DNA from: Amycolatopsis taiwanensis DSM 45107
Lineage (GTDB): Bacteria; Actinomycetota; Actinomycetes; Mycobacteriales; Pseudonocardiaceae
NCBI RefSeq assembly: GCF_000519205.1
Contig: NZ_KI912598.1
Location: 112,400 to 176,399 of the forward strand
Direction of reading: 5' to 3'
DNA: 64,000 nucleotides
Under the pieces are notes generated by a model. That model was not told where the DNA came from and searched no databases. It worked only from the letters and a program-made list of their open reading frames with translations. A program made the translations under genes and the position numbers. Numbering within the stretch: the first letter of the stretch is position 1; each line of letters opens with the position of its first letter. Positions 46,579 to 56,011 of the stretch are shown one piece after another.

Positions 46579-47208
46579 GTGACAGCTCATGATGATGAGT
46601 ACGGCCGACATAATCTGTTCTCGGATTCCGGGTACTACAACACCACGGGTTCGCAGGACACGACCGTGGTGGCGGGCTCCGAGGACGACTACGAGGACAC
46701 GCGCCCGTCGAACCGCTGGCATGGCGGCCTCGACTTCGGGCTGCTGATCATGCGCCTCGCGCTCGGCGGCACGCTCGGCGCACACGGCCTGGCGAAGGTG
46801 TTCGGAACGTTCGGCGGGCCGGGCATCAGCGAGTTCGCCCACCAACTCGCCGGGGAAGGCTTCACCAGCCAGCTCACGCTGTTGTCCTGGCTCGGCGGGA
46901 TCGCCGAGATCGCCGGAGGCGGGCTGCTGATCCTGGGCCTGTTCACCCCGGCGGCGGCTTCGGTGCTGCTGGCCCTTACCGCGCTGGCCGTCTACCTGAA
47001 GTACGACAACGGCTTCTTCCTCGACGGCAACGGTTTCGAATACCACCTGATGCTCGCCGCGATGGCGTTCGGCCTGCTGTTCACCGGGCCCGGCCGAGTT
47101 TCGCTCGACGTCAACACACGGTGGCGCCGTAACCCGGTGCCCCTGGCGTTCCTGGGCATCGCACTCGCCGCCGCGGCGGTGGTCGTTGTCGTCGTGGTCT
47201 TCCGCTGA
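46579..47208 (+). CDS. DoxX-family membrane protein (Rv3005c-type)
   Basis: 209 residues from a GTG at 46579. After an acidic, Asp/Tyr-rich N-terminus (~50 residues) the DoxX four-helix domain follows: GLLIMRLALGGTLGAHGLAK, SWLGGIAEIAGGGLLILGLF, VLLALTALAVYLKYDNGFFL, YHLMLAAMAFGLLFTGPGRV, then a fifth Ala/Val-rich helix at the C-terminus. In M. tuberculosis Rv3005c (SseC/DoxX complex) takes part in oxidative-stress defence with superoxide dismutase SodA; that function is transferred by position and family only. Confidence 0.85.
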   Translation: MTAHDDEYGRHNLFSDSGYYNTTGSQDTTVVAGSEDDYEDTRPSNRWHGGLDFGLLIMRLALGGTLGAHGLAKVFGTFGGPGISEFAHQLAGEGFTSQLTLLSWLGGIAEIAGGGLLILGLFTPAAASVLLALTALAVYLKYDNGFFLDGNGFEYHLMLAAMAFGLLFTGPGRVSLDVNTRWRRNPVPLAFLGIALAAAAVVVVVVVFR

Positions 47209-47222
47209 AGCCACCTGATCGG

Positions 47223-47257
47223 CCGCTGGTTTCCTTGGCAGGCAAGGAAACCAGCGG
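47223..47257. terminator. Bidirectional hairpin between doxX and ilvD
   Basis: CCGCTGGTTTCCTTG (47223-47237) and CAAGGAAACCAGCGG (47243-47257) are perfect inverted 15-mers around GCAGG. It lies between two convergent stops (47208 and 47264) and should end transcripts from both sides. Confidence 0.82.
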
Positions 47258-47263
47258 GGCCGG

Positions 47264-49111
47264 TCAGCGGTTCGGGTCGCGCACGGCGCCGGTGTCCGCA
47301 GAGGTCGCCATCCGGGCGTAGGCGCGCAACGCCGCGGTGACCGGGCGCTGTCGGCTGGTGGGCTGCCACGGGCGCTCACTGGCCTCCATCTTCGCCCGGC
47401 GCTCGGCCAGGACGTCGGCGTCGACCAGCAGTTCCAGCTTCCGCTCGGGCACGTCGATGAGGATCTGGTCGCCGTCTTCCACCAGGCCGATGACGCCGCC
47501 GGACGCGGCCTCGGGCGAGATGTGGCCGACCGAGATGCCCGACGAGCCACCGGAGAACCGGCCGTCGGTGATCAGTGCGCACTTCTTGCCGAGCCCGGCG
47601 CCCTTTAGGAACGCGGTCGGGTGCAGCATCTCCTGCATCCCGGGACCGCCGGCGGGACCCTCGTAGCGCACCACCAGCACCTCACCGGGCTGGATGGTCT
47701 TGCTGAGGATGACCGACACGGCCTCCTCCTGGCTTTCCACCACCCGGGCCGGGCCTTGAAAACGCAGCAGCGCCTCATCATCTATTCCGGCCGCCTTGAT
47801 CACCGCGCCGTTTTCGGCGATGTTGCCGCGCAGGACGGCCAGGCCACCGTCCTTGGTGTAGGCGTGCTCGACGTCGCGCACGCAGCCACCGGCGGCATCG
47901 GTGTCCAAAGAGGACCAGCGGTTCTCGGTGGAGAACGCCTCGGTCGTGCGGACCCCGCCGGGCGCGGCGTGGAACAGTTCCACCGCCTCCGGCGACGGCG
48001 AAGCACCCCGGATGTCCCAGGTGGACAGCCAGGTCTCCAGCGACGGCGAGTGCACCGCGTACACGTCGGAGTTCAGCAGCCCGGCGCGGTGCAGTTCACC
48101 GAGGATCGCGGGGATGCCGCCGGCCCGGTGTACGTCCTCCATGTGGTAGTCGGAGTTCGGCGAGACCTTGGACAGGCACGGCACCTTCCGGCCGATCGCG
48201 TCGATGTCGCCGATCGTGAAGTCGACTTCACCCTCCTGCGCGGCGGCAAGGACGTGCAGCACCGTGTTCGTCGAGCCGCCCATCGCCATGTCCAGCGCCA
48301 TCGCGTTCTCGAACGCCTTCTTGTTCGCGATCGACCGGGGAAGCGCTTTCTCGTCGTCCTGTTCGTACCACCGCTTGGCCAGTTCGACGACGGTGCGCCC
48401 GGCGTCGATGAACAGCCGCTTCCGCGCGGCGTGGGTGGCCAGCGTGGAGCCGTTTCCGGGCAACGACAACCCGAGCGCCTCGGTGAGGCAGTTCATCGAG
48501 TTCGCGGTGAACATGCCCGAGCAGGAACCACAGGTGGGGCAGGCCGACCGCTCCACAATAGACAGTCCGTCCTCGTCGACCGCGGAGTTCGCCGACGCGG
48601 AGATCGCGGTGATCAGGTCGCTGGAGGGATGCGCGACGCCGTCGAGCACCACCGCCTTGCCCGCCTCCATCGGTCCGCCGGAGACGAAAACCGTCGGGAT
48701 GTTCAGCCGCATCGCCGCGTTGAGCATGCCCGGCGTGATCTTGTCGCAGTTCGAAATGCACACCAGCGCGTCCGCCTGGTGCGCGTTGACCATGTATTCC
48801 ACCGAGTCGGCGATGATCTCGCGGGAGGGCAGCGAGTAGAGCATGCCGCCGTGCCCCATGGCGATCCCGTCGTCCACCGCGATCGTGTGGAACTCGCGGG
48901 CCACGCCGCCGGCCTCGCGTACCGCCTCGGCCACCACGTCGCCGAGGTCCTTGAGGTGCACATGGCCCGGCACGAACTGGGTGTAGGAGTTGGCAATCGC
49001 CACGATGGGCTTGCCGAAGTCGCTGTCGGTCATGCCGGTGGCCCGCCACAGGGAACGGGCGCCCGCGGCGTTGCGGCCGTGGGTCGTGGTTCGGGATCGC
49101 AGCTCAGGCAT
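47264..49111 (-). CDS. ilvD: Dihydroxy-acid dehydratase
   Basis: 615 residues. Fe-S ligands are in [20 protein letters not shown] and [20 protein letters not shown]; other signatures are [20 protein letters not shown] and the C-terminal [20 protein letters not shown]. It makes 2-ketoisovalerate and 2-keto-3-methylvalerate, the step after IlvC. In mycobacteria ilvD lies elsewhere, so its place near ilvBNC is a local feature. It ends against the doxX hairpin; the PH-domain gene lies 55 bp behind its start on the same strand. Confidence 0.97.
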   Translation of the reverse strand: MPELRSRTTTHGRNAAGARSLWRATGMTDSDFGKPIVAIANSYTQFVPGHVHLKDLGDVVAEAVREAGGVAREFHTIAVDDGIAMGHGGMLYSLPSREIIADSVEYMVNAHQADALVCISNCDKITPGMLNAAMRLNIPTVFVSGGPMEAGKAVVLDGVAHPSSDLITAISASANSAVDEDGLSIVERSACPTCGSCSGMFTANSMNCLTEALGLSLPGNGSTLATHAARKRLFIDAGRTVVELAKRWYEQDDEKALPRSIANKKAFENAMALDMAMGGSTNTVLHVLAAAQEGEVDFTIGDIDAIGRKVPCLSKVSPNSDYHMEDVHRAGGIPAILGELHRAGLLNSDVYAVHSPSLETWLSTWDIRGASPSPEAVELFHAAPGGVRTTEAFSTENRWSSLDTDAAGGCVRDVEHAYTKDGGLAVLRGNIAENGAVIKAAGIDDEALLRFQGPARVVESQEEAVSVILSKTIQPGEVLVVRYEGPAGGPGMQEMLHPTAFLKGAGLGKKCALITDGRFSGGSSGISVGHISPEAASGGVIGLVEDGDQILIDVPERKLELLVDADVLAERRAKMEASERPWQPTSRQRPVTAALRAYARMATSADTGAVRDPNR

Positions 49112-49166
49112 GCGATCAGGCTACGCCCGGCGTTCCATCGCGCGTCTCGTGGTTGGACGCCGATGC

Positions 49167-49715
49167 CTACTCGTCGTCAGCCTGCTTCTCGTCGGTGGTT
49201 TCGCCGTCCTTGGTCGTGTCCCGGTCCTTGGTGGCCTCGCCGTCCTTTGTGGTTTCACCGTCTTCGGGGGCTTCGCCATCTTTTGCGGCTTCGCCGTCCT
49301 TGGCTTTCCCGAGGAGGTCGTCGGTGAGACCGCTGGGGTCGGCGAACCGGCCCTCGCTGACCAGTGAGATGACCGGGAGGTGTCGGGTTCGGACGGTCGG
49401 CAGCGGCACCTGGGTGTCGTCGGTCAGCACCGCACGAACCTGAGCGCGGCCGGTGATGGCCAACCCCTTGAGCGCTTCCCACGGCAGTTCGCGGCGGCCG
49501 AACATGGTCCGCACGGTCAGGCCCTTCGCGGTCGCCACGGTCCGGGTTCGTACCACGAAGACGAGCAGTGCGAGCGGAACGACATACAGCACCCACAGTC
49601 CGGGCACATCGGCGAACGCGGTCGGCGCGAGGCAGACCATCAGGAACGCCACTCCGAACAGGGCGATCACGGGTATCCGGAAGATCGCCTTGCGCCCTTC
49701 GTTCTCTTCGGCCAC
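49167..49715 (-). CDS. PH-domain membrane protein (Rv3004/Cfp6-type)
   Basis: 182 residues from a GTG at 49715. Two hydrophobic helices (~13-33 and ~38-58: IPVIALFGVAFLMVCLAPTA; LWVLYVVPLALLVFVV) precede a bacterial PH-like domain (KGLTVRTMFGRRELPWEALK, then VRTRHLPVISLV). The last ~45 residues are hexapeptide repeats of the form KDGE(A/T)x, all charged and probably unfolded. M. tuberculosis Rv3004 is a PH-domain antigen beside ilvB; the charged tail is a local extension. The function is unknown. Confidence 0.8.
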   Translation of the reverse strand: MAEENEGRKAIFRIPVIALFGVAFLMVCLAPTAFADVPGLWVLYVVPLALLVFVVRTRTVATAKGLTVRTMFGRRELPWEALKGLAITGRAQVRAVLTDDTQVPLPTVRTRHLPVISLVSEGRFADPSGLTDDLLGKAKDGEAAKDGEAPEDGETTKDGEATKDRDTTKDGETTDEKQADDE

Positions 49716-49824
49716 GTCATGATGGTTGCACTCCGTGCTCCGCCGCGGCTCAAGTGGGCCCTCCGTGGAGTCGCAACGATATTCAATACGCGAGTCGGGC
49801 GCCTGTGGTGACGGAGAACAACGG

Positions 49825-49880
49825 CGCCTTGTGGGGGCACCGCCCCCCACGCCCCGGCAGGGGGCGGGGAGCCAAGCCGC
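49825..49880 (-). repeat. Double-palindrome element, copy 3 (inverted, diverged)
   Basis: The reverse complement reads CCCCTGCCGGGGCGTGGGGG, then GCGGTGCCCCCACAAGG, matching copy 2 (CCCCAGCCGGGGTATGGGGG, then GCGGAGCCCCCGCAGGA) at most positions. The left hairpin of the element has diverged to CCCCGCCCCC. It lies in the 493-bp gap between the PH-domain gene and ilvB; the rest of that gap holds the ilvB promoter and leader. Confidence 0.65.
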
Positions 49881-50001
49881 CAACGTTGCCGGCCGGCAGC
49901 CGACGACGGATGTCACGGCCTGGCTACCCGAACACGTTCTGAATAAGAGTGTGAGTCCGACAGTAGGGCTGCCCAGTATTCGGGATCACGATCCCGAGGA
50001 G

Positions 50002-50031
50002 TTGACACTCCTCGCGGCGAGCCGTTAACGT
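50002..50031 (+). promoter_or_regulatory. ilvBNC promoter
   Basis: TTGACA (50002-50007), 17-18 nt, then TTAACG/TAACGT (50025-50031). A start point 7 nt on would fall at about 50038, at the first base of the GTG of the leader peptide, so the leader is probably translated from a leaderless transcript. Confidence 0.65.
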
Positions 50032-50032
50032 C

Positions 50033-50086
50033 ATGCCTGTGACATCGCAGAACGGCATCGTACTTCCCTGGCGCGTCGACGCTTAG
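50033..50086 (+). CDS. ilvBNC attenuator leader peptide
   Basis: MPVTSQNGIVLPWRVDA and TAG: 17 residues from ATG 50033, or 15 from GTG 50039 if leaderless. It contains Ile, Val, Leu in a row (GIVL) and a further Val, the three end products of the pathway. The ORF is followed 29 bp later by a T-tailed hairpin. In Corynebacterium glutamicum ilvBNC is controlled by attenuation with a short leader peptide rich in branched-chain residues; this leader fits the same logic. Stalling on these codons would favour read-through. Confidence 0.7.
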   Translation: MPVTSQNGIVLPWRVDA

Positions 50087-50150
50087 GGGAAACAGCCCGC
50101 TGCGTCGACGCGCGACCCTCGTGCGACCTCCTGGTCGGCGGGGGTTTTTT
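50073..50150 (+). terminator. ilvBNC attenuator (competing GCGTCGACGC pair and terminator)
   Basis: ACCCTCGT-GCGACC (50115-50128) pairs with GGTCG-GCGGGGGT (50133-50145) around TCCT, 13 bp with one bulge, and ends in TTTTTT. Upstream, GCGTCGACGC occurs twice (50073-50082, inside the leader peptide codons, and 50102-50111); the copies can pair with each other and the second borders the terminator stem, so ribosome position would decide between structures. Confidence 0.75.
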
Positions 50151-50208
50151 GTTGCCCGCACAGGACTACCCGAACGAGTGAGCCCCAAGAGAGCCCGAGG
50201 CAGAACTG

Positions 50209-52053
50209 ATGACAAGCGCCACCTCGCGATCGGCACCGACCGCGCCGTCGCCCGCCCAGCTCGGACCGCGCCCCAAGCCCACCCCGCCGGCCGGCACCCC
50301 GGTCCGGGTCACCGGTGCGCAGTCGCTCGTGCGGTCGCTCGAGGCGGTCGGGGTGGAGGTCGTGTTCGGTATTCCGGGTGGCACGATCCTGCCCGCCTAC
50401 GATCCCCTGCTCGACTCGACCAAGGTCCGTCACGTGCTGGTCCGGCACGAGCAGGGCGCCGGCCACGCGGCGACCGGGTATGCGCAGGCGACCGGCAAGG
50501 TCGGCGTGTGCATGGCCACCTCGGGTCCCGGTGCCACGAACCTGGTCACCCCGCTGGCCGACGCGAACATGGACTCGGTGCCCGTGGTCGCGATCACCGG
50601 CCAGCAGACGCGGGCGCTGATCGGCACCGATGCGTTCCAGGAAGCCGACATCTGCGGCATCACGATGCCGATCACCAAGCACAACTTCCTCGTCACCGAC
50701 CCGGCGGAGATCCCGAGGGTGATCGCCGAGGCGTTCCACCTGGCCGCGACCGGCCGGCCCGGCCCGGTGCTGGTGGACATTCCCAAGGACGTGCTCCAGG
50801 AGACGACCTCCTTCTCCTGGCCGCCGGAGCTGCGGCTGCCCGGTTACCGCCCGACGCTGCGCCCGCACGGCAAGCAGGTGCGCGAGGCGGCTCGGCTGAT
50901 CGCCGGCGCGCAGCGGCCGGTGCTCTACGTCGGTGGCGGCGTGATCAAGGCCGGGGCGTCCGAGCAGCTGGCGGAACTGGCCAGCCTGACCGGGATCCCG
51001 GTCGTCACCACCTTGATGGCGCGCGGCGCCTTCCCGGACTCGCACCCGCAGCACCTCGGCATGCCGGGCATGCACGGCACCGTCGCGGCGGTGGCCGCGA
51101 TGCAGCGGGCGGACCTGCTGGTGGCGCTCGGCGCCCGGTTCGACGACCGGGTCACCGGGCGGCTGGACTCGTTCGCGCCCGACGCCGCCGTCGTCCACGC
51201 CGACATCGACCCGGCGGAGATCTCCAAGAACCGCAAGGCGGACGTGCCGATCGTGGGCGACTGCGCGGAGATCATCAACGAGCTGATCGACGCGGTGAAG
51301 GCGGAGACCGAGCGTTCCGGCAAGCCCGACCTCACCGCGTGGTGGACTCAGCTCGACTCGTGGCGCGGCACGTTCCCCGCCGGCTACGAGTGGCCCGCGG
51401 ACGGGACGCTGTCGCCGCAGTACGTGATCGAGCGCATCGGCGAGCTGGTCGGACCCGACGCGATCTACGCCGCGGGCGTCGGCCAGCACCAGATGTGGGC
51501 CGCGCAGTTCATCAAGTACGAAAACCCGCGCACCTGGATCAACTCCGGTGGCCTCGGCACGATGGGCTTCGCCGTGCCGGCCGCGATGGGCGCGAAGTTC
51601 GGGCAGCCGGGCAAGCAGGTCTGGGCGATCGACGGCGACGGCTGCTTCCAGATGACCAACCAGGAGCTGGCCACCTGCGCGATCGAGGGAGCTCCGATCA
51701 AGGTCGCTGTGATCAACAACGGCAACCTCGGCATGGTGCGCCAGTGGCAGAACCTGTTCTATTCCGAGCGCTACTCGAATACCGATCTCGGCACCCACAA
51801 GCACCGCATCCCGGACTTCACCCTGCTCGCCGAGGCGCTGGGCTGTGCCGGCCTGCGCTGTGAGAGCAGGGAAGAGGTGGACGAGGTCGTCGGCCGCGCG
51901 ATGGAGATCAACGACCGGCCGGTGGTGATCGACTTCGTGGTCGGCAAGGACGCCCAGGTGTGGCCGATGGTCGGCCCCGGCGCCGGCAACGACGAGGTGA
52001 TGGCGGCCCGCGGTATCCGGCCGCTGTTCGACGACGACGAGGTGAGCAAGTGA
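50209..52053 (+). CDS. ilvB: Acetolactate synthase, large subunit
   Basis: 614 residues, ThDP enzyme. N-terminal PYR domain with [18 protein letters not shown] and the catalytic Glu in [21 protein letters not shown]-terminal ThDP/Mg motif [20 protein letters not shown] ending in VINN. A Pro-rich N-terminal extension (~30 residues: [20 protein letters not shown]) is common in actinobacteria. It makes acetolactate or acetohydroxybutyrate from pyruvate, first common step of Val/Leu/Ile synthesis. The stop overlaps ilvN (GTGA). Equivalent to Rv3003c. Confidence 0.97.
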   Translation: MTSATSRSAPTAPSPAQLGPRPKPTPPAGTPVRVTGAQSLVRSLEAVGVEVVFGIPGGTILPAYDPLLDSTKVRHVLVRHEQGAGHAATGYAQATGKVGVCMATSGPGATNLVTPLADANMDSVPVVAITGQQTRALIGTDAFQEADICGITMPITKHNFLVTDPAEIPRVIAEAFHLAATGRPGPVLVDIPKDVLQETTSFSWPPELRLPGYRPTLRPHGKQVREAARLIAGAQRPVLYVGGGVIKAGASEQLAELASLTGIPVVTTLMARGAFPDSHPQHLGMPGMHGTVAAVAAMQRADLLVALGARFDDRVTGRLDSFAPDAAVVHADIDPAEISKNRKADVPIVGDCAEIINELIDAVKAETERSGKPDLTAWWTQLDSWRGTFPAGYEWPADGTLSPQYVIERIGELVGPDAIYAAGVGQHQMWAAQFIKYENPRTWINSGGLGTMGFAVPAAMGAKFGQPGKQVWAIDGDGCFQMTNQELATCAIEGAPIKVAVINNGNLGMVRQWQNLFYSERYSNTDLGTHKHRIPDFTLLAEALGCAGLRCESREEVDEVVGRAMEINDRPVVIDFVVGKDAQVWPMVGPGAGNDEVMAARGIRPLFDDDEVSK

Positions 52054-52556
52054 GTACCCATACACTGAGCGTGCTGGTGGAGAATGTGCCCGGGGCGCTC
52101 GCCAGGGTCGCCGGGTTGTTCTCCCGCCGTGGTTTCAACATTGAATCCCTCGCCGTCGGGCCCACGGAAAACCCCGAGGTGTCCCGGATGACGATCGTGG
52201 TCGCCGTCGAAGAGCTACCGCTCGAGCAGGTGACCAAACAGCTCAACAAGCTGGTCAACGTGATCAAGATCGTGGAGCTGGAGCAGGCCACGTCCGTGCA
52301 GCGCGAACTGCTGCTGGTCAAGGTCCGGGCCGACGCCACCGTGCGCAGCCAGGTGCTGGAGACCGTGCAGCTGTTCCGTGCCAAGGTGGTCGACGCGGCA
52401 CCCGAGGCGCTCACCATCGAGGCGACCGGCACCAGCGACAAGCTGTCGGCGCTGCTGCGGATGCTGGAACCCTACGGCGTCCGTGAGATCGTGCAGTCCG
52501 GCATGGTGGCCGTCGGCCGGGGTGCGCGTTCCATCGCCGCCACCTCGGCGCGATAG
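52050..52556 (+). CDS. ilvN: Acetolactate synthase, small regulatory subunit
   Basis: 168 residues from a GTG at 52050. N-terminal ACT domain ([20 protein letters not shown], then [20 protein letters not shown]) and a C-terminal ALS_ss_C domain ([20 protein letters not shown]). It binds valine or other branched-chain amino acids and gives feedback inhibition of IlvB. It is translationally coupled to ilvB, and ilvC follows after 53 bp. Equivalent to Rv3002c. Confidence 0.96.
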   Translation: MSTHTLSVLVENVPGALARVAGLFSRRGFNIESLAVGPTENPEVSRMTIVVAVEELPLEQVTKQLNKLVNVIKIVELEQATSVQRELLLVKVRADATVRSQVLETVQLFRAKVVDAAPEALTIEATGTSDKLSALLRMLEPYGVREIVQSGMVAVGRGARSIAATSAR

Positions 52557-52585
52557 CCGTCCTCGACGACCATGTCGCAATGTAA

Positions 52586-53623
<1,038 letters not shown>

Positions 53624-53634
53624 CGTTTCCCCCC

Positions 53635-53678
53635 AAGGCCACTCCGGGCGCGACTCTCGCCCCGGGGTGGCCTTCTTT
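53635..53678 (+). terminator. Terminator of ilvBNC
   Basis: AAGGCCACTCCGGG (53635-53648) pairs with CCCCGGGGTGGCCTT (53660-53674) with minor bulges, followed by CTTT. It precedes array 3. Confidence 0.75.
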
Positions 53679-53694
53679 CGCCTCCCCGCCCGCG

Positions 53695-54048
53695 CCTGCC
53701 CCAGTCCTCACCCGCCTGCCCCCGCAACTCTCACCCGCCTGACCCCAGAACTCACGCGCCTGTGCCCGGAACTCACGCGCCTGGCCCCGGGACTCATGTG
53801 CTTGAGGCCAGATCGCGTGCCTGGCCCCGGAACTCGCGTGCTTGAGCCCGGAACTCGTGTGCCTGAGCCCGGAACTCGCGTGCCTGAGCCCGGAACTCGT
53901 GTGCCTGAGGCCAGAACTCGCGCGCCTGAGCCGGGGACACGCCGGGAGTTGGCGTGTCCCCGGCTCAGGCGTCCATGTTCCCGGTTGAGGCGCGCGAGTT
54001 CCCGGTTCGGGCACGTGAGTTCCCGGTTCGGGCGTCCGAGTTCTGCGC
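53695..54048. repeat. Bipartite 21-bp tandem array 3 (about 12 forward + 4 inverted units)
   Basis: Units of the type CCTGAGCCCGGAACTCGCGTG start at 53738, 53759, 53780, 53801 and, after a 19-bp unit, at 53820, 53841, 53862, 53883, 53904 and 53925, exactly 21 bp apart; earlier ones are less regular. At the centre CGCCTGAGCCGGGGACACGCC (53923-53943) is perfectly inverted at 53951-53971, with 7 bases between. Beyond it four units read GAGTTCCCGGTTCGGGC. The array fills the 436-bp gap between the convergent ilvC terminator and the gene that ends at 54060; no gene lies in it. Confidence 0.9.
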
Positions 54049-54059
54049 CATCGTCGCGG

Positions 54060-54923
54060 TTACGCGGCGACGGTGGCTCGTGCCGCGGCGAAGAGGTCGG
54101 GCAGGGTCCCGGTGGCCGCGGCGACGGCGAGATGGTCGCCGTAGTCGCGGGATTCCACGATCAACCGGTCGCGGATGCGGGTGATGAAAATGTTCTGCGT
54201 CACCAGTGGCCGCCCGGCCCGTGTGGTGCCCACGTAGGCGAATTCGGTGATCACCACTTCGGGATCGGTCGTGGCGTAGGAGACCACGTTGTGCGGCCGG
54301 AGCCCGGTGCCGCGGCCCTCCGCGAAGTGCGCGCGAAGGTCTTCCCTCCCGCGAAGAGGCGGCGCGCTCGGGTGGAACGGGTGCGTCACGTAGGCGTTCT
54401 CGGCATACTCGTCCGCCGGATTGGCCCCAGAGGTGACCCCGAGCATGACCCGCTCGATCGCGGTGCGGGGTTCGAGTCGCGTGACCTCTGCGGGTAACTC
54501 CGGCGCGAAATCCGCGTACGCCTTCGCGAGCCCGTCGAGCCCACCGCCCGCGGCGGCCATGCGGAGATAGTCGTGATAGTCCCGCGAATGCACGATCAGT
54601 CCGTCGCGCACCCGCAGCAGTTGGACGTTGGCGCTGGTGAACGGTCGGCCGGACATCCCGTCGTAGGTGTACTCGGCGACGATCACCTCGGGATCGGTCG
54701 TCTCGTGGATCACCACATCACGGGCGCGCATGGTGACTTTCCCGCCCATAGCGGCGAAGTGGTCCGCGACCGCTTTCCGGCCCACGATGTGGGAACCGGC
54801 CGGCGGGCGTTGCGGGTGTTCGACGACGGTGTCTTCGGCGTACAGGTCGGCGAGTTCGGTCAAGCGGCCTTCGGCGATGCCCTGGGACAGGCGCTCGAAG
54901 ACCTCGCGGGGTGATGTGGCCAT
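54060..54923 (-). CDS. Tandem SnoaL/NTF2-like protein
   Basis: 287 residues from the ATG at 54923. Two SnoaL-like cone domains in tandem: ELADLYAEDTVVEHPQRPPA ... DPEVIVAEYTYDGMSGRPFT ... LLRVRDGLIVHSRDYHDYLR (1-140), and ENAYVTHPFHPSAPPLRGRE ... DPEVVITEFAYVGTTRAGRP ... ITRIRDRLIVESRDYGDHLA (150-287). Members are polyketide cyclases, isomerases or orphan binding proteins. It follows the LLM oxidoreductase gene; a long inverted repeat separates them, matching a site before that gene, so a shared TetR regulator is likely. Confidence 0.85.
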   Translation of the reverse strand: MATSPREVFERLSQGIAEGRLTELADLYAEDTVVEHPQRPPAGSHIVGRKAVADHFAAMGGKVTMRARDVVIHETTDPEVIVAEYTYDGMSGRPFTSANVQLLRVRDGLIVHSRDYHDYLRMAAAGGGLDGLAKAYADFAPELPAEVTRLEPRTAIERVMLGVTSGANPADEYAENAYVTHPFHPSAPPLRGREDLRAHFAEGRGTGLRPHNVVSYATTDPEVVITEFAYVGTTRAGRPLVTQNIFITRIRDRLIVESRDYGDHLAVAAATGTLPDLFAAARATVAA

Positions 54924-54932
54924 AGTAACCCC

Positions 54933-54982
54933 CAATCGGAGTGGATACTCCGGAACAACATACGGAGCATTCACTCCGATTG
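54933..54982. promoter_or_regulatory. Nested inverted repeat, candidate TetR operator
   Basis: CAATCGGAGTGGATACTCCG (54933-54952) and CGGAGCATTCACTCCGATTG (54963-54982) are inverted copies (18 of 20 bases) with a 10-bp spacer. Each arm is itself a dyad: CGGAGT-GGAT-ACTCCG and CGGAG-CATTCA-CTCCG. It lies 9 bp before the start of the SnoaL-like gene. A similar dyad is at 55923-55937. Confidence 0.7.
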
Positions 54983-54989
54983 TCTAGGG

Positions 54990-55880
54990 TCAGTTCGAGG
55001 TCAGTCCCAGCGCCGGAGCCAGTCGCTCCAACTGGTCCACCGCTGCGTTGAGGTCCGGCGCGACCGGCGAGACGAGCACGTGATCCGCGCCGGCGTCGAG
55101 TTGTTCGTTGACCCGCTTGGCGATCGCCTCCTCGTCGCCCCAGGCGATCGCGGCGTCGACGAACCGGTCGCTGATGGTCTCCCGGTCCTCGGCGTAACCG
55201 AACCGCCGCCACGCCTTGGCGTAGGCCGGTGCGCCCTGATTCAGCACCACACCGAGGAGTTCGCGCGCGGTGTGCCGCGCCTTGACGGGATCGGGCTCCA
55301 GGAACACCGACTGGTGTGGAATGAGCAGCTTGCCGGGGCCGAGGATCTCCCGGGCCTGCACGGTGTGTTCGAGGGGCATGAAGAACGGGTGCGCGCCGTC
55401 CGCCGCATCCCGCGACAGCTCCAGCATCTTCGGCCCGATCGCGGCCAGCACTCGGGGAAACGGCACGGGCGGCGGGTTCAGTGCCGCTTCGGAGTCCATT
55501 TCGGACAGGTAGTTCCTCATGTGTGTCAACGGTTTTTCGAACTTCTCGCCCACCCGCTCGGCCTGCGCAGCGAGGCCGGCACCGATGCCGAGCACGAACC
55601 GGCCGGGGTATGCCTCGGCCAGCGCGAGGCCGCCGGCCTGCATGGTCGGCGCGGGCCGGGACCAGATGTTGGCGATCCCGGTGCCCACCACCAGCCGTTC
55701 GGTTGCGGCGAGCTGGATCGCCGCGCGCGCGAACGCGTCGCGCCCGCCGACCCCTTCGCCGTACCACACCGAGCCGTAGCCGAGCCGGTCGATGCGCGTG
55801 AGTGCGTTTCGCCGCTGGGCGATCGTGGCCGGCCTGCCGCCGTAGAGCCACACGCCGACCGGTCCGAGTGCGGGTTTCAT
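54990..55880 (-). CDS. F420-dependent LLM-class oxidoreductase
   Basis: 296 residues from the ATG at 55880. Luciferase-like barrel with GVWLYGGRPATIAQRRNALT, IDRLGYGSVWYGEGVGGRDA near the start, VGTGIANIWSRPAPTMQAGG and AEAYPGRFVLGIGAGLAAQA. The C-terminal GADHVLVSPVAPDLNAAVDQ is typical of the TIGR03620-like F420 group. It probably reduces or oxidises a small substrate with coenzyme F420. Together with the SnoaL-like gene it is likely controlled by the divergent TetR; a dyad lies 43 bp before its start. Confidence 0.85.
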   Translation of the reverse strand: MKPALGPVGVWLYGGRPATIAQRRNALTRIDRLGYGSVWYGEGVGGRDAFARAAIQLAATERLVVGTGIANIWSRPAPTMQAGGLALAEAYPGRFVLGIGAGLAAQAERVGEKFEKPLTHMRNYLSEMDSEAALNPPPVPFPRVLAAIGPKMLELSRDAADGAHPFFMPLEHTVQAREILGPGKLLIPHQSVFLEPDPVKARHTARELLGVVLNQGAPAYAKAWRRFGYAEDRETISDRFVDAAIAWGDEEAIAKRVNEQLDAGADHVLVSPVAPDLNAAVDQLERLAPALGLTSN

Positions 55881-55922
55881 GTCGATTCTCCTAACCTGAG
55901 GGCACCTCCGGTTCGACCTTAC

Positions 55923-55937
55923 CGGAGGTATCCTCCG
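55923..55937. promoter_or_regulatory. Second candidate site of the TetR regulator
   Basis: CGGAGGTATCCTCCG is a perfect 15-bp dyad (6-bp arms, TAT centre) in the 131-bp space between the LLM gene and the tetR gene. It shares GGAG..AT.CTCC with the sites at 54937-54952 and 54963-54978, one base shorter in the middle. Confidence 0.65.
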
Positions 55938-56011
55938 AAAAAACAGGGCCCCTCCGGATTTCTCGTGCCGGGTCCTCGCGGCTGCCGGACCGCTTCCTAG
56001 ACTGGTCGGCG

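Noticed and set aside
55481-55801. Arg-rich plus-strand ORFs opposite the LLM oxidoreductase
   Set aside because: Shadow frames; composition is that of antisense high-GC codons.
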